From assembly GCF_040149665.1 (NCBI RefSeq), contig NZ_JBEFLP010000003.1, forward strand, positions 94,529 through 158,528: a stretch of 64,000 nucleotides of DNA, written 5' to 3'. Positions 52,482 to 61,066 of this stretch are shown one piece after another (the stretch's first letter is position 1; each line of letters opens with the position of its first letter). Below the pieces are notes generated by a model. It was not told the origin of the DNA. It saw only the letters and a list, made by a program, of their open reading frames with translations, and did no database searches. Both the position numbers and the translations under genes were made by a program. The stretch comes from Sulfitobacter sp. HNIBRBA3233 (GTDB taxonomy: Bacteria > Pseudomonadota > Alphaproteobacteria > Rhodobacterales > Rhodobacteraceae).

Positions 52482-53179
52482 ATTTGTTCCCTGTTCGACT
52501 TTTCATATTGCTGGTTGCCCTGTTGCCCGGCCTTGCCTCCGCCGAAGCCATCCCGCGCGGTGGTCCTAATGACAACCGCGTGCGCTTGGCCACTTACCAG
52601 GAAGGCCAGGTCTACCGCCTCAACGTCTCGCTCACCCATGTGACCACCATCGAGTTCGGTGATGGCGAAAGCATCCGCTCGATCATCGCGGGCGACACGG
52701 AAGGGTTTGAGATCGACGGCGTCCCGGGTGGTCAAGCCTTCGCGATCAAGCCCGTCGCGCGCGGCGTCCATACCAACGTGACCGTCTACACGAACAGGCG
52801 CAGCTACTATTTCAACGTCGAGGAGGTCCGCAGCCCGACCTTCTACGTGGTGCAGTTCCGCTTTCCGGACGACAATGCACGGCCCACACGTACCATCGCG
52901 GCCCAAGCGCCGAACTATAATTACGGTGCCAGCGCGCGGACCGAGTTCACCCCCACCCGTGTCTGGGATGACGGGACGTTTACGTATTTCGCGTTTCCGC
53001 GGAACGCACCTGTGCCAGCGATCTTCCGCTACGCGGGCGGCCGCGAGCGCACGGTCAACACGCAAACCCCTGAAGACGGCGTGATCCGCGTCAGCGGCGT
53101 AAACCGCCAATGGGTCCTGCGACTTGGCGAAGAGGTGGTCTGCATCGAGGCGATCCCGCCCGCGGAGGCCGCCTCATGA
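52478..53179 (+). CDS. virB9: VirB9/TrbG-like core complex protein
   Basis: A 233-residue secreted protein (signal ~20). RVRLATYQEGQVYRL, VEEVRSPTFYVVQF and YTNRRSYYF are characteristic of VirB9/TrbG. It starts at TTG 52478, coupled to virB8 by TTGA. It forms the outer-membrane ring with VirB7 and VirB10. Confidence 0.9.
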   Translation: MNLFPVRLFILLVALLPGLASAEAIPRGGPNDNRVRLATYQEGQVYRLNVSLTHVTTIEFGDGESIRSIIAGDTEGFEIDGVPGGQAFAIKPVARGVHTNVTVYTNRRSYYFNVEEVRSPTFYVVQFRFPDDNARPTRTIAAQAPNYNYGASARTEFTPTRVWDDGTFTYFAFPRNAPVPAIFRYAGGRERTVNTQTPEDGVIRVSGVNRQWVLRLGEEVVCIEAIPPAEAAS

Positions 53180-54555
53180 GCGATACTGAGAACACCGAGC
53201 TGGAAAAACGCCTCGCCGCCCTTGAGAAAGGCAGTGCCCGCGCGCCCATAGCGGCGCAGCGCCGGTCGCCCTTTCTCGCGCTGATCGTGGTCCTCGTCAT
53301 CGGCGCGGGTGGTGCCCTGCTCTATCTCCTCTCACAGCCCGACGAAGAGGAAGCCTTGCCGACGGCCACCCCGGACGTCTTCCAAAACGAGGGGGACGGC
53401 TTTGGCGCTATCGAGACCTTGCCCCCGCCCGAGCCCGAGGTTGTGTTTGTCGAACCAGACCCCGACGAGCCCAATGCCGAGCTGCTGGCGCAGATCAGCG
53501 CCTTACAGGCCCAGATCGAGGAATTGCGCAACGCCCCCGAAGCGATCGTCGAGGACAACACCGCCGCGGCCGAGGCGATCGACGCGCTGACCGCCCAGAT
53601 CGCGGCGCTGCAAGCCGCCTCGGAAGCCGCACAGGAGCGGTTCCAGGCCGAACTAACGGCCCGGGATCGTACCCTCGAGCAATTGCGCATGGATCTGGAA
53701 CTGGCCCAACTCGAGGCCAGCCGACCCCTACCCGCGCCACCGGGCCCCACGGAAGATGAGCTGCGCGCACGCGAGCAAGAGCGACTGCGCCGCGAGGAAG
53801 AAGCCCGGCGCATGGCCGAGCTGGAGCGCCGCGCCGCGGAGGAACGCGCCTTCCAGGAGCGGCGCATCGCCTCTCCCACCATCGCTTTTGGTGGTGCCTC
53901 CGGAGCGAATGAAACGGCTCTGACCGAACGCACTTTTGGCGAGGTGACGGATTTCGTGCTGAACGGTGCGTTGCCCTCCACCGTGACGCAGGCCGAGGTG
54001 ATCGCCAATCCCTCCAACACGATTCTACAGGGCACCATGATCCAGGCCGTCATGGAAACCGCCCTTGACAGCTCCCTGCCCGGCCAGACCCGTGCCGTGG
54101 TGTCCGAGGATGTCTACAGCGTCGATGGCGCGCGCCTCTTGATCCCCCGCGGATCCCGCCTCATCGGGCGCTACCGCGCCGGCGTCGATATCGCGCAGCG
54201 CCGCGTCACGATTGCCTGGGACCGGATCATCCTGCCCGACAACCAGACCGTCCAGATCAGTTCATTCGGGGGTGATGAACTGGGCCGTTCTGGCGTCACG
54301 GGTTTCGTGGACACACGCTTCGCCGAGCGTTTCGGGTCGGCCGCCTTGATCTCGCTGATTTCCGCGGCACCAAGTGCCGCCGCCTCCGAGGTCCAGGATG
54401 AGACTGCCGCCGACGTTCTCGAAGACGTTGGCGATGATCTGGCAGATGCCACGGACAGCGTCATAGGCGATTACCTCTCCATCGGCCCCGTCATCTATGT
54501 CGACCAGGGCGCGCGCGTCACTGTCATGGTCGACCGCGATCTGGAGATATTCTGA
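53176..54555 (+). CDS. virB10: VirB10/TrbI-like core complex protein
   Basis: A 459-residue protein. An N-terminal helix (~32-52) is followed by a Pro/acidic linker, a coiled coil (~95-235) and the TrbI beta-barrel domain (~255-459; ILQGTMIQAVMETALDS, RLLIPRGSRLIGRY). It bridges the inner and outer membranes. ATG 53176 overlaps virB9 by 4 nt. Confidence 0.93.
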   Translation: MSDTENTELEKRLAALEKGSARAPIAAQRRSPFLALIVVLVIGAGGALLYLLSQPDEEEALPTATPDVFQNEGDGFGAIETLPPPEPEVVFVEPDPDEPNAELLAQISALQAQIEELRNAPEAIVEDNTAAAEAIDALTAQIAALQAASEAAQERFQAELTARDRTLEQLRMDLELAQLEASRPLPAPPGPTEDELRAREQERLRREEEARRMAELERRAAEERAFQERRIASPTIAFGGASGANETALTERTFGEVTDFVLNGALPSTVTQAEVIANPSNTILQGTMIQAVMETALDSSLPGQTRAVVSEDVYSVDGARLLIPRGSRLIGRYRAGVDIAQRRVTIAWDRIILPDNQTVQISSFGGDELGRSGVTGFVDTRFAERFGSAALISLISAAPSAAASEVQDETAADVLEDVGDDLADATDSVIGDYLSIGPVIYVDQGARVTVMVDRDLEIF

Positions 54556-54559
54556 GCCC

Positions 54560-55546
54560 ATGTCGCTGAGCTATCTTGAAACCTCGCTCGACCGGATCGA
54601 CGCCGCCGCCCGCGACGATGTCATCGAGATTTGCATCAATCCAGACGGGACCTGCTGGGGCGAATTCCAGGGTGATCACTTCATGCGCGCGCTGGACCAG
54701 AGGCTGACGGGCGTTCAGGTCAGGGACCTCGGCAACCAGATCGCCTCCTCGGCCAATACCACGATGAGCAAGGACCGCCCCATCGTCTCGGTCTCGATCA
54801 CCTATAAGGGGCGCCCGATCCGCGCACAGGTCATCACCCCGCCCGCCGTGCTCTCGGCCATGTCGATCAGCCTGCGGTTCTTCTCAAGCCTGCCACTCGA
54901 GGGCATTGCGCTCGATTTCCTCTACGGAAAGGAGCGAAAGCTCGAAGACCTGCGCGTGGAAAAGAAGCGCGCCTTGCGCGCCGTCGTGGCCGCGGGCGTG
55001 ATCGATGATGCGCTGGCATTTTGCGTCGAGAACAAGCTCAACATGATCGTCTCGGGCGGCACCTCCACCGGCAAGACCGTGGCCGCGCGCAAGATCCTCG
55101 CCCATGTGCCGGCCGAGGAACGCATCGTTACCATCGAGGAAGCGGCCGAGCTTCTGCCGACCCAGCCCAATGCCGTGACCCTCATCGCCAATCGCGACGC
55201 AGAATTCCAGACCGCCGATGTGCTTCTCACCGCCACGCTGCGCATGCGCCCCGACCGGATCATCCTGGGCGAGGTGCGTGGCAAGGAGGCCATGACCTTT
55301 CTGGAAGCCATCAACACCGGCCATGGCGGCTCCATGACCACGTTGCATGCCGAAACCCCGCAACTGGCCGTGCAGCGGCTTGCGATCGCAGCACTCAAAA
55401 CCGAAATCCCGATGACCTATGCCGACATGATCCAGTACATCGAGAACTCCATCGACGTGATCATCCAGGCCGGCCGCCATGACGGCAAACGCGGCATCAC
55501 AGAATTCTACCTCCCCGGCGCAACTGAGATTGGAACTTCTCCATGA
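54560..55546 (+). CDS. virB11: VirB11-like secretion ATPase
   Basis: A 328-residue AAA+ traffic ATPase. Walker A GGTSTGKT is at ~165, then MRPDRIILGEVRGKEA (Walker B region) and NTGHGGSMTTLHA (~255). It drives substrate translocation and pilus assembly. ATG 54560 lies 4 bp after virB10. Confidence 0.95.
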   Translation: MSLSYLETSLDRIDAAARDDVIEICINPDGTCWGEFQGDHFMRALDQRLTGVQVRDLGNQIASSANTTMSKDRPIVSVSITYKGRPIRAQVITPPAVLSAMSISLRFFSSLPLEGIALDFLYGKERKLEDLRVEKKRALRAVVAAGVIDDALAFCVENKLNMIVSGGTSTGKTVAARKILAHVPAEERIVTIEEAAELLPTQPNAVTLIANRDAEFQTADVLLTATLRMRPDRIILGEVRGKEAMTFLEAINTGHGGSMTTLHAETPQLAVQRLAIAALKTEIPMTYADMIQYIENSIDVIIQAGRHDGKRGITEFYLPGATEIGTSP

Positions 55547-55737
55547 AGACGTTTGAATACAATATCCTGTCCTTTCCCATGACCCGCAAGACCAGCCTCT
55601 CCGACATGCAGGCCAGCCTGAACGAGAAGGGCGCAGACGGGTGGGAGGTGGTGTCGATCAGCACTTCGGAATTCGCCAATATCGGGCACACCGTTTTCCT
55701 GAAGCGTGAGACCACACCAGCCGGAGCCACGGCATGA
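55543..55737 (+). CDS. Small DUF4177-like protein
   Basis: A 64-residue protein (FEYNILSFPM, LNEKGADGWEVVSI) with the short beta-alpha-beta pattern of DUF4177. Coupled to virB11 by ATGA and to the next gene by ATGA. Role unknown. Confidence 0.7.
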   Translation: MKTFEYNILSFPMTRKTSLSDMQASLNEKGADGWEVVSISTSEFANIGHTVFLKRETTPAGATA

Positions 55738-56144
55738 GGCAGGCGCAGCACCTCGCCTTGGCCGCGCTGGCCCTAAGCCTGACGCCTACCTTCGCCGTTG
55801 CCGAGCGCAACCTGGTGCCGACCCTCGAGCGCAGTTTCAACGTCTGTCCAGACCGGCCCGCTGAACCCGTGTGGATGCAGGAGATCCCCCTGCGCCAAGC
55901 CTATCAGCGCGTGTTGGTTCAAGACATCTACCGCGCCCAGAACCTCGAGCGGATTGTCGAGACCGTCAGCTGCGCCTGCGAGACCCGGTTCCCGTCCTGG
56001 GACGCTGCCGAGGCTGTGTTTCGGGAAAAATACGCGAGCAACGAACGGTGGGAAATGCTCGAAGCCTCGGATGGCTACAACCGCCGCGCCAACGCCGCAC
56101 GAAGTGCCGCCAAGGCCATCTGCGACGCCGCAGGCAATTGGTAA
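55734..56144 (+). CDS. Secreted Cys-containing protein of the T4SS cluster
   Basis: A 136-residue exported protein (signal ~23). It contains SFNVCPDRP, VSCACETRFPSWD and AAKAICDA, so about four Cys may form disulfides. No family recognised. Its place between virB11 and virB6 suggests an accessory core or surface role. Confidence 0.65.
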   Translation: MRQAQHLALAALALSLTPTFAVAERNLVPTLERSFNVCPDRPAEPVWMQEIPLRQAYQRVLVQDIYRAQNLERIVETVSCACETRFPSWDAAEAVFREKYASNERWEMLEASDGYNRRANAARSAAKAICDAAGNW

Positions 56145-56156
56145 GGCAGCCCCGCG

Positions 56157-57233
56157 ATGAGTGTCGTCACCTACTTCGTTGAAACCTCCCAGGCCTATCT
56201 CGACACCGCTGCCGAAACCCAGTTTGGTGCGGTTGCGGAAACAGTCGGCACGCTCCTGGTTTTGGGGACAACGCTGGTGGTGATCCTCGTCGGCATCAAC
56301 ATGATCTATCAATATCGGGCCATGGATGGGCACACAGCCTTCTGGCTCGCGGTCAAGATCGGGCTCATCGGGATATTCGCGACCAATTGGATGCAGTTCA
56401 ACGCGTTCTCATCTGCCATTCTCTATGGGATCGACAGTATCGCGGGCGCGCTGGTGGCCTCGGTCGGCGGCGGCAGTCCGGGGCCCTCTGGAACTTTCGC
56501 TGAAGAATTCGACCGCCTGATCGCGGAACTGGGCGACTATCTGAACGCTGCCGGGTCCGAGCTGAACTGGATGGCCGGCGCCATGCTCGACATCGTCGGT
56601 GTTCTTCTGCTCTCGATCCTCGGCGGACTGGCCGCCTTCATCCTCGTGGCCTCCCGACTGATGATCGCGCTTCTGATCGGGATCGCCCCGGTGATGATTT
56701 TCCTGACCCTCTTCGAAGTGACCAAGGACTATTTCGCGCGCTGGCTGTCGGCGCTGATTTCCTTTGCGCTCTACCCCATTGTCGTCGCAGGCGTGTTTGC
56801 AACGATCACAGGCGTTTCCTCCGCGCTCATCGGTGAACTAGGCGATCCCGAAGGGGCCTCAAACATCGGCTCACTGATCCCCTTCTTCATGATGGTCCTC
56901 ATGGCCAAGGGCTTCATTATCGCAACACCCTTCATTGTCCGCGCGATCTCCGGCAACATCATGATGCCCGCCCTCTCCGGTGGCCTCGGCGGCGGCTACA
57001 GCTTTGCCCGCGCCGCCATGGGAAGCCAGCAGGCCTACAATCGCTACCTCATCGGCGGGGCCAGTGGCGCAGAATACGCAGCTCTCAGGGCGCGGCAGTT
57101 CTTTGGCGTACAGCAAATGCCAGTGCGGCAAGGCATGGGACAGACGGGTTCCGGAGGCGGCACAGGATCCGCAGACTCGGGATCAAAAATGCTGGCGCAG
57201 CTGGCGAGACTGGGACGGCTTGGGCGACGGTGA
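56157..57233 (+). CDS. virB6: VirB6-like inner-membrane channel protein
   Basis: A 358-residue protein with about six helices (AAETQFGAVAETVGTLLVLGT; LLLSILGGLAAFILVASRLM; FFMMVLMAKGFIIATPFI) and a Gly/Ser-rich C-terminus. This matches VirB6/TrbL. It lies at the end of the cluster. Confidence 0.87.
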   Translation: MSVVTYFVETSQAYLDTAAETQFGAVAETVGTLLVLGTTLVVILVGINMIYQYRAMDGHTAFWLAVKIGLIGIFATNWMQFNAFSSAILYGIDSIAGALVASVGGGSPGPSGTFAEEFDRLIAELGDYLNAAGSELNWMAGAMLDIVGVLLLSILGGLAAFILVASRLMIALLIGIAPVMIFLTLFEVTKDYFARWLSALISFALYPIVVAGVFATITGVSSALIGELGDPEGASNIGSLIPFFMMVLMAKGFIIATPFIVRAISGNIMMPALSGGLGGGYSFARAAMGSQQAYNRYLIGGASGAEYAALRARQFFGVQQMPVRQGMGQTGSGGGTGSADSGSKMLAQLARLGRLGRR

Positions 57234-57811
57234 CGGCCCAGACCTGCCATTGGGGGGACTAATGACGCCGCAGTGCAGCTTTCGCATTCCTGCCATTCGT
57301 GCATCTTGCAGCATTTTCGATGGTCCGATGGCGGCTTTGCGGACAAAGCTGCGGTTCGCGTCACCAATTCGATTGTCCGCTTCGGCAATGACAATGCCAA
57401 TGATTTCCTCGCCAATATGCAACCGGCTCAAAAAGAAAAGATCAAGGCGATGACAAGATCCCAGGCACGGCCCTCTACACCTCATTAAGATCCGATGGGA
57501 TGACGAAAATCCAGGCTGGATCAAAGAAGGGCGGCGCAATGTGGTGCCTTGTTTTCGTGAACTTGAAAAATCTGACATCTCTGACAGGGCATTTTCTCGT
57601 GCCCGAACCCTTCGGGACCAATCGCGCGGGTTGTCAGCATGATGTCGCCCTAGTAGCGCTGTCGGACAACTTGGAATTGGTCCGACAGCGCCATTCAGCA
57701 GGCGTAGCGTGTCCGGTTCGTGACCTTCGTCTAGGTGCTTTAGTAGCTACCTAAGTGTAACAACCAGTCCGAAAATCCGCGACCAGCTCTCAGCTTGGCG
57801 GGACGACTGCT
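57234..57811. other. Region after virB6 without a confident gene, containing an inverted repeat
   Basis: A few short frames exist but none has an RBS and domain. A perfect 12-bp inverted repeat GCGCTGTCGGAC (57656-57667) / GTCCGACAGCGC (57680-57691) is the main feature. It could be a bidirectional terminator or a protein site. No relaxase or oriT signature is recognised. Confidence 0.5.
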
Positions 57812-58783
57812 TTATATGTGCTGCCACTCTTCTGGAACCCAAGCGTAGGCCCCGTCTTTTTCTTCGACATGACCGATACCAGGGAACGGCAAATGGGTGC
57901 CCGCAACGGCGATCTTGTCGGCAACCACCATATCCAAGACACGGCGGCGCGTCTCGGCGGCCTGAACGCCATCTGCGTCAAAGGCGATACCTGCATCAGG
58001 GTGGCTGAATTGCAGCGACGCCACAGCGGTGCTGTCTCCCCATATGATCAACTGATCAGAGCCATCCGACAAACGGACCCCACTGTGTCCCGGCGTATGC
58101 CCCGGCATTGCCATAGTGATAAGGCCGCCACCAAGATCGGTATTGTCGCCAAACATTTCAGTCCGCTGAGTGTAGGCCTCGCTGACAGCACGTGCCAGGG
58201 CAAAGAAACCTTGCGAAGACTCCGGCGCACCCGATGCGATCGTCTCATCCGTCCAGAAGGCATGATCGACTTCGCTGACATGCAACGATGCATTCGGGAA
58301 GACCGGGCCATTATCTCCGATCAGTCCCCCGATGTGATCCGGGTGCATGTGAGTCAACACAATGCGCGTCACGTCTTCAGGCGCAACGCCAAGCAACTCC
58401 AGCGATGTGCGCAACCTGCCTGCTGTTGGTCCAAAGGCACCGCCCGCACCAGCATCAACCAAGCTAACCTGGTCTCCTTGGCGAATGACGTGAGTACTGA
58501 TTGCGAGCGGAATCGGATTCGCGGGGTCAAGATAGGCCGCCTGCATTCCTTCCGCGATTTCCTCGTCCCCGAGGTTCGTCACAAGATTCTGATCGAGCTT
58601 GAAATACCCGTCCAGCAATGTCGTCACGCGCAGATTGCCGACCATACGATCATAGAAGGTTGGGAGTGGTGCTGTTGCGTGAGCTGCGGCCAGCAGGGGC
58701 AGTGGGCGTCCGGCGGCAAGAAGGGCGGCCCCACCCGCGGCGCCCAGTATCAATCCACGGCGCGAAAGATCGAAAGAAGTCAT
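57812..58783 (-). CDS. Tat-exported metallo-beta-lactamase-fold hydrolase
   Basis: A 323-residue MBL-fold protein with a twin-arginine signal (DLSRRGLILGAAGGAALLAAG). Metal ligands: THMHPDHIGG (~145), HAFWTD, MPGHTPGHSG and THLPFPGIGHV. The family cleaves lactones, thioesters or similar bonds. Context gives no substrate. It lies alone between the T4SS cluster and an integrase remnant. Confidence 0.9.
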   Translation of the reverse strand: MTSFDLSRRGLILGAAGGAALLAAGRPLPLLAAAHATAPLPTFYDRMVGNLRVTTLLDGYFKLDQNLVTNLGDEEIAEGMQAAYLDPANPIPLAISTHVIRQGDQVSLVDAGAGGAFGPTAGRLRTSLELLGVAPEDVTRIVLTHMHPDHIGGLIGDNGPVFPNASLHVSEVDHAFWTDETIASGAPESSQGFFALARAVSEAYTQRTEMFGDNTDLGGGLITMAMPGHTPGHSGVRLSDGSDQLIIWGDSTAVASLQFSHPDAGIAFDADGVQAAETRRRVLDMVVADKIAVAGTHLPFPGIGHVEEKDGAYAWVPEEWQHI

Positions 58784-59340
58784 GAGTTATTCCTTGTTTC
58801 ATATGCAGAACTTCAATTCTGCGTATCGTATGCTTTCAATCAAATAGGTCTAAATTTCAGATGACCACCCACCGAGAGCATAGACAGACCAACGGCCCTC
58901 GGACGAACAGCGGACATCTTACGGATTTGCGGCAAACCACAACTCGGGCTCGAAGCCGACCCCGGATGCAGCGCAGCATCATGTAATATGATGTATTGTC
59001 AACGTCGGGTTGTCGATGAAGGAGGGTGTGCTGGATCGGAGGATCTATCATGTAAACACCAAACTTACCCGCCATTCGTGCACTGCATCCAGCCTGGAAC
59101 AAAGGCCGGATCGTTGGCCAGAAGAGGCCACTCAAGCCCAAACACGTCTGGGCAATCAGGGTGCGGCTGGACCTTGTTGAAAACCATCGTGATCTCGTCC
59201 TCTTCAATCTTGCCATCGACAGCAAGCTGCGGGGCTGCGGTCTGGTGAAGATGAAGGTGGTCGATGTAATGGCGTCAGGCCAAATTAAGGAACGCGCTTC
59301 GGTTCTGCAGAGCAAGACCCAGTGAATAGCCCCGCGTTTC

Positions 59341-60216
59341 TTAGACGCCTTCGTGTCTCAGTTTCTGCTGCCGCTCGAAGTCGACCGGCGACAGCATTCC
59401 GTTCCGGGCGTGTTTGCGCTTCGAGTTGTAGAACATCTCGATGTAGTCGAACACATCCTGTCTGGCCTCTTCGCGTGTTCGGTAGGTCCGTCGCCTGATC
59501 CGCTCTCGCTTCAGCAGGTTGAAGAAGCTCTCCGCAACCGCGTTGTCATGGCAGTTTCCGCGGCGGCTCATAGAATGCTCCAGATAGTGTGCCTGACGGA
59601 ACGCGGCCCAGTCCATGCTGGTGAATTGGCTGCCCTGTTCCGAATGGATCAGAACCTTCCCCTTGGGCTTTCTCCGCCATGTCGCCATCAGCAGCGCTTG
59701 CAGGACAACGTCTGTCGTTTGGCGGCTCTGCATCGCCCAGCCTACGACACGGCGCGAGAACAGATCGATGACCACGGCAAGATAGGCGAAGCCTTCCTGC
59801 GTGCGGATGTAGGTGATGTCGGTCACCCAAGCCTTATCCTGTGTCGCCACGTCGAACTGCCGGTCGAGCGTGTTGTCGACGACCACCGAAGGCTTCCCGC
59901 CATATTTTCCCGGTCGGCGTTTGTAGCCGATCTGCGCCTTGATGCCGGCGAGCTTCGTTAGGCGGGCAACACGGTTCAAGCAGACGCTTTCGCCCTGCTC
60001 GAGAAGGTCGTCATGCAGCTTGCGGTGGCCGTAGACCTTGCCGCTTTCCATCCACGCCTCCTTCAGCATCTCGGTCTGCCGCTTGTCTTCTTGAGTTCGC
60101 TTACTCAGCGGTGCCTTCAGCCACGCGTAGAACCCGCTCGGCTGTATGCGCAGGCAACGGCACATGGCCCTGACAGAGAACTGTCCGCGATGCTCGGCCA
60201 CGAACGCGTATCTCAC
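59341..60216 (-). CDS. IS3-family transposase OrfB with an altered catalytic residue
   Basis: A 291-residue OrfB with HTH_21 (FSVRAMCRCLRIQPSGFYAWL) and an rve core. Catalytic positions: WVTDITYI (Asp), IHSEQGSQF, where family members usually have Asp, and AVAESFFN (Glu). The Asp-to-Glu change in the DDE triad would probably impair transposition. It overlaps OrfA by 4 nt, with production by frameshift expected. Confidence 0.85.
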   Translation of the reverse strand: MRYAFVAEHRGQFSVRAMCRCLRIQPSGFYAWLKAPLSKRTQEDKRQTEMLKEAWMESGKVYGHRKLHDDLLEQGESVCLNRVARLTKLAGIKAQIGYKRRPGKYGGKPSVVVDNTLDRQFDVATQDKAWVTDITYIRTQEGFAYLAVVIDLFSRRVVGWAMQSRQTTDVVLQALLMATWRRKPKGKVLIHSEQGSQFTSMDWAAFRQAHYLEHSMSRRGNCHDNAVAESFFNLLKRERIRRRTYRTREEARQDVFDYIEMFYNSKRKHARNGMLSPVDFERQQKLRHEGV

Positions 60217-60485
60217 TTTGCATCCCTGGCGAAATACGCGGTCGCCTTTTTTAGGATATCCCGCTCCTCCGTCACTCTCAGGAGTTCACGCTTGAGCCGA
60301 CGGATCTCCGTGTCCTTCTCCGCCTCTCCCAATGACGCCTTTGCGAACTTCTTCTTCCAGGAGTAGAGCGAGTATTGGCTAACGCCCAGACGCTCAGCCA
60401 CCTCCCTGACCGGGTAGCCCCTCTCCGTGATTTGCGCGACCGCGTCTCTCTTGAAATCGTCGCTGAACTTGGTGCTGCTCATCAT
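60213..60485 (-). CDS. IS3-family transposase OrfA
   Basis: A 90-residue HTH_Tnp_1 protein (FKRDAVAQITERGYPVREVAERLGV) with a C-terminal leucine-zipper helix (RLKRELLRVTEERDILKKA). It is the frame-0 partner of OrfB. Confidence 0.9.
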   Translation of the reverse strand: MMSSTKFSDDFKRDAVAQITERGYPVREVAERLGVSQYSLYSWKKKFAKASLGEAEKDTEIRRLKRELLRVTEERDILKKATAYFARDAK

Positions 60486-60896
60486 GGCCTCCTTGCCTCA
60501 AAGTTAGCAAAGAAGGCGTCCACGATACACGGGGCTATTCACCGCTTCGAAATCTCAGAAGGCACGCGGGCATCGCTCGAAAAGTAGATGCGGGAGCCGC
60601 TCATGGTCGGCTCCGAGTACCTTTGGCCCGGGCGTTTTCACGAACGGCTTCACATATCGCCTCGCCAGTACGCGGGTGTTGTTCGTGAGTGGGTGAAATC
60701 CATTGGTCTGGAGGCCAGCGCCTATGGCACGCACTCGATGAGACGAACGAAGGTGACCCAAATCTACAAGAAGACGGGCAACCTTCGGGCAGTCCAGCTG
60801 TTGTTGGGCCATACCAAGATGGACAGCACCGTCAGATACCTTGGCGTCGAGCTTGATGATGCGCTGGCTATCGCCGAATCCATAGAAATCTAAAGG

Positions 60897-60926
60897 CTTT
60901 GGGCCGTCTTCAAGGACGGCCCAAAG
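60897..60926 (+). terminator. Strong hairpin after integrase remnant
   Basis: CTTTGGGCCGTC (60897-60908) pairs perfectly with GACGGCCCAAAG (60915-60926), 3 bp after the stop. CTTTAG follows. This is a likely terminator for the integrase. Confidence 0.7.
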
Positions 60927-61066
60927 CGGTCTTTAGTCCGCGTCGCAGCGAAGTTCTGCAGGTCGCCTTAGATGAGTGCCAATCCGCATCGAAATTACCT
61001 TCAGATAGATACACCCGGCAGAATCGTAGCTGCTCAGTTCGCAGACTTGAATTTTGTCTCGTTTGC

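Larger units (their letters stand above)
59323..60541 (-). mobile_element. IS3-family insertion sequence in the integrase gene
   Basis: Matching ends TGAATAGCCCCG (59323-59334) and CGGGGCTATTCA (60530-60541) bound two overlapping transposase frames. No target duplication is seen: flanks are CAG and CCG, and about 8 bp of the integrase are missing. Confidence 0.85.
59056..60893 (+). pseudogene. Tyrosine integrase, inactivated by IS3 insertion and a nonsense codon
   Basis: An N-terminal part (59056-59322, PAWNKGRIVGQKRPLKPKH ... LQSKTQ) and a C-terminal part (60543-60893) belong to one phage-type integrase. The catalytic R, H-x-x-R and Y are in the C-terminal part (AYGTHSMRRTKVT, LLGHTKMDSTVRYLG). 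It is split by an IS3 element, has a TAG at 60585-60587 where Trp is expected, and lacks a start codon. It likely once mobilised this island. Confidence 0.78.
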
